Origin: Chordibacter forsetii
GTDB taxonomy: Bacteria; Verrucomicrobiota; Verrucomicrobiia; Opitutales; Seribacteraceae
Assembly (NCBI RefSeq): GCF_964187505.1
Contig: NZ_CAXLML010000004.1
Location: 1-13,681, forward strand
DNA: 13,681 bases
Reading direction: 5' to 3'
Part shown: positions 7,335 to 13,681 of the stretch, piece by piece
Layout of the letters: each line of letters begins with the position of its first letter
Numbering within the stretch: position 1 is the stretch's first letter
Notes under the pieces: model-generated
Seen by the model: only the letters and a program-made list of their open reading frames with translations
Database searches by the model: none
Told to the model about the DNA's origin: nothing
Translations under genes and position numbers: made by a program

Positions 7335-7673
7335 ATGAAACTGATCAAATCCATTATCAAACCTTTTAAACTCGAAGATGTAAAAGAAGCCCTTTCCGAA
7401 ATCGGAATCGAAGGAATGACTGTGATTGAAGCCAAGGGTTTCGGGCGACAAAAAGGACATACAGAAATTTACCGTGGTAGCGAGTATACCATTGATTTCC
7501 TCCCCAAGGTAGTCATCGAAGTCGCCGTTCCTGACGATATCGCAGACAAAGTAATTGATACCATCGTAAAAGCCGCCAAAACCGAGAAAATTGGCGATGG
7601 TAAAATTTTTGTTATCCCTATTGAGCAAGCCGTGCGTATTCGTACTGGCGAGCAGGGCGAAGTTGCCCTCTAA
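7335..7673 (+). CDS. glnK: PII signal protein GlnK, module 2
   Basis: A second 112-residue trimeric PII regulator, paired with the AmtB-type channel. Residues 34-52 of the T-loop region, including Tyr51, are identical to those of the first GlnK. The B-loop TEKIGDGKIF and C-loop VRIRTGEQG are intact, so nucleotide and 2-oxoglutarate binding should be kept. Most differences are conservative and lie in residues 60-85 and 90-112. Such high similarity makes mixed trimers and cross-docking on both Amt proteins plausible, though that is an inference. No Shine-Dalgarno; the MKLIKSIIKPFKL start is fixed by the family. It ends at a strong hairpin terminator. Confidence 0.96.
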   Translation: MKLIKSIIKPFKLEDVKEALSEIGIEGMTVIEAKGFGRQKGHTEIYRGSEYTIDFLPKVVIEVAVPDDIADKVIDTIVKAAKTEKIGDGKIFVIPIEQAVRIRTGEQGEVAL

Positions 7674-7697
7674 TTTTAACTAGCAATATTTAGTTGC

Positions 7698-7736
7698 AAA
7701 ACACTTCCGGGCGATCTGTCCGGAAGTGTTTTTTTT
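7698..7736 (+). terminator. Intrinsic terminator after glnK2, possibly bidirectional
   Basis: AAAACACTTCCGG (7698-7710) pairs perfectly over 13 bp with CCGGAAGTGTTTT (7720-7732) around a 9-nt loop. The run of eight T (7729-7736) follows on the plus strand. Read on the minus strand, the same stem lies just past the DsbD-like stop and is followed by TTTTG, so it may also end that convergent operon. Confidence 0.9.
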
Positions 7737-7739
7737 GGC

Positions 7740-9875
7740 TTAGAGCAACCCCTCTAGTGTCCAAATCAACCAAGCCACAGTGGCATAAATAGGAAATGCC
7801 ATAAATTGCTTGAAAGATTCCATCCACGCTCCAGGTTTGGGCAGTTTCTGTACCCACTTAGGAAAAAAGGAAAGGCCAAGATAAGGTGAGGAAAGCCCCA
7901 GTCCTACTGCGGTGAATATAATAAAGGAGTAAAAAGCTGGCATTGTCAGAGCAGCTCCTACGGCAACTCCGAGGAAAGGAGCCATACAGGGGGTAGCCAC
8001 TACCGTAGCCAAGACGCCAGAAAAGAAACTGCCGGATAAACCAGATCTTTGTGACAAACCGGAGCCTATTCCAGTCACAGACATTCCAATTTCAAATACA
8101 CCACTTAAACTGAGACCAAAGGTCAAAAGAATCAGAGCAAGAATAAATACAAATCCAGGTTCCTGTAGCTGAAACCCCCAACCGAGTTGCTCCTCCAAAC
8201 CATCCCGCATGATTAAAAGAACTCCAACCAACAACCAGAAGGACAGCAACACACCGAGGGTAAAAACCCAACCATGCCGAATGATACTTGAACTTTCTTC
8301 ACCAGCCTGCTTCACAAAACCCATAATTTTCAGGCCGATTACAGGAAATACACAGGGCATAAGGTTAAGAATTAATCCACCCAACCAAGCGAGCCCCAAT
8401 AGAGCGGCAAAATTATACTCTTTATTCTTTTTATCGACTGCCTTCCCCTCACGCATCGTTTCACTAAGGAGATCAGCCGATAGAACTTCTGAAAGGATGA
8501 GGGGATTTGAAGAAACTCCATTATAAGAACTGGGATAAAACACATTCAAGGGTACTCCTTCTCTACCATAAGATTGTAGAGATTTAAGAATTTGGGCACT
8601 TTTTTTCGTCCAATCTGCCCGTAATAATTTCACATTACCTGCAGCAATCGAATCGATTACTTCCTGATCTCCATAAACGCGTTTATTTACCTGACAAGAG
8701 AGGCACCACTTAGCTGTATAATCGACATAAACCGCGTTGCCATCTGCAAGTAATTGGTCCTGCAATTCCTGGCTCCAGACTTCCCAATGTAGGGTACCTA
8801 AAGTGGAAGAAGGTACTCGACCAGGGTAGCCCAACCACAAGCCATACACTAAGCTGAGAATAGCAAATGCATACCAGTTGCCGACCAGTGCTGATGGTTG
8901 CCGAGAGCGACCATATGCCCAGGCAGCCATACTGATGAAAACGACCGCGAGGAGAAGGCGAAGTAGAACAAATTCATCAGCGATATATTCCGTTCCCTCA
9001 GAATAGTTATGGGAGGGGGAAGAAAAGCCTATACCTTCAATGGGAAAGGAGATTTCCCACGCATTGGAAAGGCTAGGATGAAACAATAATCCAGTTAAAT
9101 TTTGAGGTGGTTTCTCATAACCTTCGGCTACTCTCCAGTCCATGCCAATTGAACGATTTTTACTCGAGGATGAAAGAGAAGAAAGGCCTACAGATATAGA
9201 AGGTTCTTCTGGAAAGAAGATAAAATCATTACTATTTAGGTTTTGTATTTTGGGACCATGAATCGACAATTTCCCGGAGGATCCTGAAAAGGAAGCACTT
9301 CCAATCGAACTAGTTGGCATAGGAATGGGCAGCTTTGCCCTCGCCTTATCTAGCCATTCTCGAGTTTTGGCATCAAATACCGGATCATTGCCCAATGTAA
9401 GATCCATGGAAAAGGAGTATTCATAGGGCAGGCAGGATGCTTCATTACAGACAAGGGCGTTGAAGGTTCCGCTTAATTCAACCTTCTTCCCGATGGAATC
9501 ACTTGATGAGACTGGAACTTTTAAACGGGCAAGCACAGTAAAATTATTCTCCAAGGCATAACCAGTCATCCCTTCATATTCATACAAATATGGAGAGGGG
9601 AATTCGAGTTCACCGATCATCCATCCTTCTGGTAACGACCATTGAATAGTTGTGGGGTAACCGGATTCGCCTGAATTTTTCCAATAAACATGCCAATCGG
9701 TTTCCAGCGAAATATTGAACCCAACCCATACCTCTCCACCCGGCACAACCACCGGAGAAGCAAATACCGGTTCAACAACTATGAGGTCATCTACTTTAGG
9801 CTGAACAAAATTCGCCCAAACTCCCGTTGAAAAACAAAGATAAAGGAAGGTTAAACGGTAAAGACTCGCCAACAT
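7740..9875 (-). CDS. DsbD-like thiol:disulfide interchange protein with permuted domains
   Basis: A 711-residue inner-membrane protein that would move reducing power from cytoplasmic thioredoxin to periplasmic thiols. I start at ATG 9875, which begins a signal peptide (MLASLYRLTF...STGVWA); an upstream start at 9932 would overlap the previous gene by 40 bases. Order of parts: signal; periplasmic alpha domain (about 22-290) with C143 and C148 (VCNEASCLP); two membrane spans (about 302-322 and 333-351); thioredoxin-like gamma domain (about 362-475) with W390-C391-L-S-C394; then a beta membrane region (487-711) with C508 (LMPCVFP) and C630 (ATPCMAP). All six redox cysteines are present. In standard DsbD the order is alpha, eight spans, gamma. 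Here six spans follow gamma and the protein stops at IYATVAWLIWTLEGLL, where two more spans and then the thioredoxin domain normally follow. It is the last gene of a minus-strand operon, 17 bases after its neighbour. Confidence 0.88.
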   Translation of the reverse strand: MLASLYRLTFLYLCFSTGVWANFVQPKVDDLIVVEPVFASPVVVPGGEVWVGFNISLETDWHVYWKNSGESGYPTTIQWSLPEGWMIGELEFPSPYLYEYEGMTGYALENNFTVLARLKVPVSSSDSIGKKVELSGTFNALVCNEASCLPYEYSFSMDLTLGNDPVFDAKTREWLDKARAKLPIPMPTSSIGSASFSGSSGKLSIHGPKIQNLNSNDFIFFPEEPSISVGLSSLSSSSKNRSIGMDWRVAEGYEKPPQNLTGLLFHPSLSNAWEISFPIEGIGFSSPSHNYSEGTEYIADEFVLLRLLLAVVFISMAAWAYGRSRQPSALVGNWYAFAILSLVYGLWLGYPGRVPSSTLGTLHWEVWSQELQDQLLADGNAVYVDYTAKWCLSCQVNKRVYGDQEVIDSIAAGNVKLLRADWTKKSAQILKSLQSYGREGVPLNVFYPSSYNGVSSNPLILSEVLSADLLSETMREGKAVDKKNKEYNFAALLGLAWLGGLILNLMPCVFPVIGLKIMGFVKQAGEESSSIIRHGWVFTLGVLLSFWLLVGVLLIMRDGLEEQLGWGFQLQEPGFVFILALILLTFGLSLSGVFEIGMSVTGIGSGLSQRSGLSGSFFSGVLATVVATPCMAPFLGVAVGAALTMPAFYSFIIFTAVGLGLSSPYLGLSFFPKWVQKLPKPGAWMESFKQFMAFPIYATVAWLIWTLEGLL

Positions 9876-9892
9876 AGCAAGCAAATCAGGGT

Positions 9893-11368
9893 CTAGGGAA
9901 AAACACTCAAGTTCCCGCGAGTACTTTCGCAAAACTCAGCCATCGATTTCTGCAAAGATGTTGGCCATCTTGTATGTTCCTGCAAAGTCTGAAAAACATA
10001 TACCTGTGGAATTTTGGATATTCCAAGTTCCAAACCCGCGAGAAAATTATCAAATGATTTTCCCCAGGGAATAGCATGTTTTTGAAAACTTAAACCAGGC
10101 AGGGATGAATCAATGCCCAACCTTTTTAAAGCAATCTCCTCTATTTCCTCGGCATTGTCCGGCAAATTCCGCTCACTTTGTAGGGCAACAAGCCAATAAC
10201 CTGCAGTCTTGCGAATTAAGGAGTTCAGCCCCTGCCCCACTCCGGCAGATTGTGGATTAGCCAATAAATTTGTATCCCGAGTAATTCCCAATCCGTTGAA
10301 ATCGTTGCGTGAAACTTCATCGGGTGAAAAATCAGGCATATTTCCAGCAAGAAAGAAAACAACATCAGGATCATAACTCATGGCGGTGGCAAGTCCATAC
10401 CAAGGCCCAACCACTCCAGGGAGCACTTGAGCGTAAAGAAGTTCCTTGGGATAAAATTGATTCCTTCCTTCCTTTAATAAATCAGGGGTTGTTCCAAGGC
10501 TGGTAATCCATTCGGTGGCATACCTTTTGTTTTCATCATTGGCCCGTAGAATCGTTTTGCCAAGGGCATGGGATTCTCGAAGGTTCCAACAAAGCACCAG
10601 GTTGAAATAGGAATTTGCAGAGAGCTTGGTCAAGGATTCCAAGACGGAAAGTTTCATAGACTCAAAGCGTTCCACAGCATTAGGACCTTTTAACTGATAA
10701 GACCCTGCATCAATTAGGTAGACCACATGTTTGGCTTCATAGGTTTGGTCAATGAAATCTACTCGATTCCCCAACTCCAAGCTCGATGGTGGCTCAGGAA
10801 GTTTTAGAGCTGGTGCTAGCATTTCCTCAAGATTGGGTCTGGGGCTGTTACCGGAGAGAGGTGCTTTCATTCCTCGTACAGTTCCATCATCGGATAACTT
10901 ACCAAATTGATCGACCTGTTCGATTAAATCATCCAACTCGGGTGGTTGTGTGGTTATATCTTTCACCAATGAAGTATTATCATCTGCAATTTCTATCTGG
11001 GATACAGATGGTTCTGCATCTACAATCAATCCAGGTTCAACGGGTTGAACAGACCAGTTCCAAACTGCCCAAACGATTCCGGCAGCTAGGTTCGAGAAAA
11101 TACTAAGAATTAAAAGAAATTTGATATACCAAGGCACATATTTTATTTTTCGAGTGCGGATTTTTTTAGTATGATTGAAACCCCGTCCTGCATTAGACCC
11201 TGTTTGCTCGTAAATACTCCCCCCGTTTTTGATCAAATGATCATGCCAGGTTTGGAATTGCTCCGGAGTAATGCCGTATTTTTTGCACTGATCATCTCTG
11301 GGAACCCCACGAATGATCGATTCCAGTACAATCCTGAGCTTTTGCTCACCCGTAAATTCCGCCGGCAT
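9893..11368 (-). CDS. Membrane protein: transposase-type HTH, one TM span, degenerate vWA domain
   Basis: No named family recognised for the whole 491-residue protein. Residues 4-50 (EFTGEQKLRIVLESIIRG...YGITPEQFQTWHDHLIKNG) resemble the helix-turn-helix of IS3/IS911 OrfA proteins (HTH_Tnp_1). A basic linker (KKIRTRKIK) precedes a single membrane span at about 82-105. The positive-inside rule puts the HTH in the cytoplasm and the rest in the periplasm. After a polar, acidic linker (106-205), residues about 213-350 look like a vWA fold: HVVYLIDAGSYQ at the MIDAS position (D220, but DxGxY rather than DxSxS), then YFNLVLCWN, ATEWITSLGTTP and DPDVVFFLAGNMPDFS. Metal binding is probably weakened. 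The start is ATG 11368, 10 bases after the rsmE stop; a TTG two codons earlier is possible. Its topology recalls ToxR/CadC-type one-component regulators, but DNA binding is not shown. It is not an active transposase, since it lacks a DDE domain. Confidence 0.8.
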   Translation of the reverse strand: MPAEFTGEQKLRIVLESIIRGVPRDDQCKKYGITPEQFQTWHDHLIKNGGSIYEQTGSNAGRGFNHTKKIRTRKIKYVPWYIKFLLILSIFSNLAAGIVWAVWNWSVQPVEPGLIVDAEPSVSQIEIADDNTSLVKDITTQPPELDDLIEQVDQFGKLSDDGTVRGMKAPLSGNSPRPNLEEMLAPALKLPEPPSSLELGNRVDFIDQTYEAKHVVYLIDAGSYQLKGPNAVERFESMKLSVLESLTKLSANSYFNLVLCWNLRESHALGKTILRANDENKRYATEWITSLGTTPDLLKEGRNQFYPKELLYAQVLPGVVGPWYGLATAMSYDPDVVFFLAGNMPDFSPDEVSRNDFNGLGITRDTNLLANPQSAGVGQGLNSLIRKTAGYWLVALQSERNLPDNAEEIEEIALKRLGIDSSLPGLSFQKHAIPWGKSFDNFLAGLELGISKIPQVYVFQTLQEHTRWPTSLQKSMAEFCESTRGNLSVFP

Positions 11369-11378
11369 AACCAACTAC

Positions 11379-12110
11379 CTAGCAAAGCAATAACTGTCGT
11401 GCAACCGCCAATGCACTAACAGTAGCTGTCTCCAGCCTAAGGGTGTAAGGTCCAAGGGATAAGAAAGAAAGTCCCACCTCCTTAGCTTGAGCTTCCTCCC
11501 GTTCGCTCCATCCACCCTCTGGTCCAATAAAGATGGAAAGTAAATTCGCTTCTTTCCCCATGCTTTCTGTTCGCATGCCCGAGGTTAAACTGGCCATCCA
11601 TCTTTCTTCACCTGCTTCCGGGGATTTGATAAGTTCCTGAAAATCAATCGGGCTATCAAATACAGGAAGCCAGGCATTTCCGCTTTGCTTGGATGCTTCG
11701 CGGGCAATCTTTATCCATCGTTCTTTCTTGTCTTTTAATTTTACTCCTGAAAAAGCTCCCTCTGTTCTTTCTGTCTTTAAAGGAGTCAATCGATTGATAC
11801 CCAATTCCGTTAATGGACGGATGATTTCTTCCCACTTGTTTCCCTTACCCAAAGCTATGGCCATTCGGGTTTGGGTCTTGCATGGAGCAACCTTCTCAAT
11901 TTTAGAAATACCTACTCTGACTTGATTCCGATCTACTTCCAAGCACTTGGAAGCGAAACGCCCCCCTTTACCGTCAAGTAATTCCACAGCATCTCCCTGT
12001 TGAATGCGCAAAACTCGGCTGAGGTGACTTCCTTCATCTTTAGCCAACAATACTTCATCCCCTTCATTTTCTGGAGAATCTTCAATAAATGCCCGGATAT
12101 ACCTCGCCAT
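11379..12110 (-). CDS. rsmE: 16S rRNA m3U1498 methyltransferase RsmE
   Basis: A 243-residue SPOUT-class methyltransferase that uses SAM to N3-methylate U1498 of 16S rRNA in the 30S subunit. An N-terminal PUA-like domain (RYIRAFIE, HLSRVLRIQQGDAVELLDG) is followed by the trefoil-knot domain, with ALGKGNKWEEIIRPLTELGI, IGPEGGWSEREE (about 195-206) and the knot-closing LGPYTLRLETATVSAL (about 219-234). ATG 12110 gives the usual MARYIRAFI start; a TTG three codons upstream is possible. There is no Shine-Dalgarno. It is the first gene of a three-gene minus-strand operon and diverges from rsmD across about 90 bases. A second, less similar RsmE lies at 12755-13495. Which of the two modifies U1498 is not decided by sequence, but this one keeps the standard GPEGG motif. 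Confidence 0.93.
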   Translation of the reverse strand: MARYIRAFIEDSPENEGDEVLLAKDEGSHLSRVLRIQQGDAVELLDGKGGRFASKCLEVDRNQVRVGISKIEKVAPCKTQTRMAIALGKGNKWEEIIRPLTELGINRLTPLKTERTEGAFSGVKLKDKKERWIKIAREASKQSGNAWLPVFDSPIDFQELIKSPEAGEERWMASLTSGMRTESMGKEANLLSIFIGPEGGWSEREEAQAKEVGLSFLSLGPYTLRLETATVSALAVARQLLLC

Positions 12111-12200
12111 ATCAATCAAAGGTAGAAAAAATACTGCTTGCTTGGCAACTCAACACCATGCAAGGGATGAATTTATGTTTGTAAAAAGAAAAAATACATT

Positions 12201-12788
12201 ATGCGCATAAGCGGAGGAAAAGCCCGGGGTATTCCCTTGCGAGTAAATTCGAAAAATGGAGTACGTCCGGCGATCGAGACGACCCGTGAACGACTATTCT
12301 CATCGATTTCAAGCATTCTTCCACAAATCCGTGCTCTTGATCTATTTGCCGGTTCTGGTGCCTATGGTCTAGAAGCTCTCAGCAGGGGAGCGGCTGAAAT
12401 CACTTTAGTTGAGAACCACCGCAAAGTCTTTGCAGACTTAAAGGTAAACCTTGCAGCCGTTCTCAAAAGTGCAAAATTGGAGGGCCCCGCGGGGAGACTA
12501 GTAAACCGTAATGTCATGGACTTCCTTAAGAGTAAACCCGACCGACCCTACGATATCATTTTTATTGATCCTCCCTACATGGAGATTGATCGGCTCTGCC
12601 CCCAAATTTTTGATCTTATTAGGCAGGAAAATTTTCTCACTCGTAATGGCCGAATTATCTTAGAAAGCCCAGGCGAAAAAGTCCTTCAATTCACAGGTTG
12701 GGAATTAACAAAAACTTTGGGTAAGGAAAAACGCGGTTCTCCCGTGCATCGAATCTACCGACCTGACCAACCCTTGCCAGCCCAATAA
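12201..12788 (+). CDS. rsmD: 16S rRNA m2G966 methyltransferase RsmD
   Basis: A 195-residue Rossmann-fold methyltransferase that N2-methylates G966 of 16S rRNA, using SAM. Family landmarks: N-terminal MRISGGKARGIPL, RPAIETTRERLFSSI (about 22-36), SAM motif I ALDLFAGSGAYGLEALSRGA (45-64), acidic ribose-binding LVENHRK (69-75), and the catalytic DPPY (123-126) in IIFIDPPY. Length is normal for the family. The start ATG at 12201 gives the conserved N-terminus; the A-rich leader before it has no Shine-Dalgarno. It is not followed by coaD, a common neighbour elsewhere. Its last 34 bases overlap the end of the convergent second RsmE gene, and no terminator is seen between them. Confidence 0.94.
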   Translation: MRISGGKARGIPLRVNSKNGVRPAIETTRERLFSSISSILPQIRALDLFAGSGAYGLEALSRGAAEITLVENHRKVFADLKVNLAAVLKSAKLEGPAGRLVNRNVMDFLKSKPDRPYDIIFIDPPYMEIDRLCPQIFDLIRQENFLTRNGRIILESPGEKVLQFTGWELTKTLGKEKRGSPVHRIYRPDQPLPAQ

Positions 12789-13495
12789 GCTGGGGATATT
12801 GCCCCAACTGCGGCCACCACAGCAGTTTCAACTCGCAAAACACGTTGGCCCATATGACAAAGGCTGAACCCATTAACCCTCAGACAATCCCTTTCCTGAT
12901 GTGACCATCCGCGCTCTGGTCCAATCGCCAAGTGGGCAGGTTCATTCTCTTTCTGCTTGAAGGTGGAAATACATTCGGCGGCTTCATAAATATCAAGGGC
13001 CAAGGCAACTTTGGGGACAATTCGAGAAGCCGCTCGTGCTTGTTCCAACCCATCGACCTTAATGCATCGTGGAAGATGGCAGGAAAATGCCTGCTCCGTG
13101 CCTTTAATCAGCAAACGTTGCCATTCATTATGCCATAGGGAACTTTCACCATAAGAGGACTCCCCCTTGTCCGTATGGAAAAAAATTATTTCCGCCACTC
13201 CGAGCGAGGCAGCCTGTTCGATTACCTTACGACAAGTCTGAGGTCTTGAAAGACCAACCAATAACGAGATGGGAAGAAGGTCGGATAAGTGGGGGGCATT
13301 CCACTCAAAAGAAATTTTGACCGCTCCACAATTTATCCATTCGATCAAGCCCTTACCCCGCGGGCCATTAATCACCCCAAAATCAAGCCGTTCCCCATCT
13401 TTTGCTTGGAGCACTTTTTTTAAATGGACTGACCGTTCGTCCTGAGCGGGCCATTCAATTTCATCAACGGCTTCTTCGAGTAAAAAGAGATTCAA
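12755..13495 (-). CDS. Second RsmE-family 16S rRNA methyltransferase, divergent subfamily
   Basis: A 246-residue SPOUT methyltransferase of the RsmE family but of a different subfamily from the gene at 11379. It begins NLFLLEEA, keeps VINGPRGKGLIEW, VGLSRPQTCRKVIEQAASLGV and RLLIKGTEQAF, and ends with IGPERGWSHQE (about 191-201) and the knot motif GQRVLRVETAVVAAVG (about 216-231). The GPEGG glycine is an arginine here, a form I recall from this subfamily. I place the start at TTG 13495: the family begins with Met-Asn-Leu, no ATG is available nearby, and the TTG overlaps the TGA stop of the upstream gene (TTGA), implying translational coupling. The frame extends to another TTG at 13510. The expected role is methylation of U1498 or another rRNA uridine; redundancy with RsmE is unresolved. 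Confidence 0.87.
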   Translation of the reverse strand: MNLFLLEEAVDEIEWPAQDERSVHLKKVLQAKDGERLDFGVINGPRGKGLIEWINCGAVKISFEWNAPHLSDLLPISLLVGLSRPQTCRKVIEQAASLGVAEIIFFHTDKGESSYGESSLWHNEWQRLLIKGTEQAFSCHLPRCIKVDGLEQARAASRIVPKVALALDIYEAAECISTFKQKENEPAHLAIGPERGWSHQERDCLRVNGFSLCHMGQRVLRVETAVVAAVGAISPAYWAGKGWSGR

Positions 13496-13681
13496 TGGGA
13501 CAATAACCAAACAGCCTGGTATGGACGAAGTTCGAGATCATTTGTTCCCCAATCAATTTCTCCGCCACTAATTAAATCCCTAGCCTTGCTTTGGGGAAAG
13601 CGTTTTTTAATTTCCTTCATCGGCTTGACCACGCTTGAACTGGGTAAAAAATTATACAAACAAACAATCGATTGGTTCCCA
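13492..13681 (-). CDS. C-terminal end of a GH13-type glucosyl enzyme (amylosucrase/sucrose phosphorylase-like), partial
   Basis: The minus strand is open from the right window edge to TGA at 13494-13492, giving 62 residues. The segment runs SIVCLYNFLPSSS, then KARDLISGGEIDW, then DLELRPYQAVWLLSH. This is the form of the C-terminal beta-sandwich domain of alpha-amylase-superfamily enzymes: a strand with Asn-Phe, DLI-G, then L-L-PYQ-WL. The ending resembles amylosucrase and sucrose-phosphorylase tails as I remember them. The catalytic barrel lies outside the window, so substrate and reaction are unknown. The stop overlaps the TTG start of the second RsmE gene by the four bases TTGA, so the two are probably co-translated. 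Confidence 0.6.
   Translation of the reverse strand, partial: GNQSIVCLYNFLPSSSVVKPMKEIKKRFPQSKARDLISGGEIDWGTNDLELRPYQAVWLLSH

Noticed and set aside
5371..7673. Recent segmental duplication of the whole amt-glnK unit
   Set aside because: The two Amt proteins are of clearly different sequence types and the intergenic sequences do not match; only the glnK genes are close.
9893..11368. Reading the HTH gene as an insertion-sequence transposase
   Set aside because: No DDE catalytic domain, no OrfB partner, no terminal inverted repeats or target duplications; the HTH continues in frame into a membrane span and a vWA-like domain.
12121..12200. TTGGCA at 12142 as a -35 box for rsmD
   Set aside because: No acceptable -10 hexamer 16-19 bases downstream, and it does not fit sigma-54 spacing either.
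12890..12925. Arginine in place of the second glycine in the GPEGG motif of the second RsmE as a sign of inactivity
   Set aside because: The GPERGW form is, as I recall, normal in this RsmE subfamily, and the knot motif VLRVETA is intact.

Overview
This is a gene-dense chromosomal window, close to 46% GC by eye. It shows no RNA genes, no CRISPR array, no insertion sequence and no gene-free stretch longer than about 250 bases. The gene mix suggests a Gram-negative, probably marine or aquatic bacterium: a secreted sulfatase beside a sugar-kinase-like gene, two ammonium transporter/PII modules, and a periplasmic thiol-disulfide system. My best guess is Verrucomicrobiota (Opitutae-like). This is an inference from gene content and style, not proof.

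Layout. (1) Bases 1-2320: a truncated APH/NahK-type sugar kinase (minus) diverges from a secreted formylglycine sulfatase (plus), suggesting sulfated polysaccharide or amino-sugar use. (2) Bases 2343-3665: a RarA/MgsA replication-associated AAA+ ATPase (minus), converging on the sulfatase. (3) Bases 3766-7732: a nitrogen block of two tandem modules, amt-glnK then amt-glnK. The first has a very good sigma-54 promoter (3843-3860) with an upstream dyad that could bind an NtrC-type activator. It ends in two successive hairpin terminators. The second module has no sigma-54 promoter and instead carries a perfect 19-bp palindrome upstream. The two Amt proteins belong to different sequence types, while the two GlnK proteins are about 76% identical with almost identical T-loops. 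(4) Bases 7740-12110: a tight minus-strand operon of rsmE, a gene fusing a transposase-type helix-turn-helix, one membrane span and a degenerate von Willebrand A (vWA) domain, and a DsbD-like reductase whose domains appear circularly permuted. (5) Bases 12201-13495: rsmD (plus) overlaps tail-to-tail with a second RsmE of a different subfamily (minus). With the first rsmE, this makes three 16S rRNA methyltransferase genes in about 2.1 kb. (6) Bases 13492-13681: the C-terminal tail of a GH13-type glucosidase/phosphorylase, whose TGA stop overlaps the TTG start of the second rsmE.

The best candidates for something new are the permuted DsbD and, immediately upstream of it, the HTH-membrane-vWA protein, whose topology is ToxR/CadC-like. 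None of the inspected start codons has a good Shine-Dalgarno sequence, so I chose starts from signal peptides, family N-termini and start/stop overlaps.
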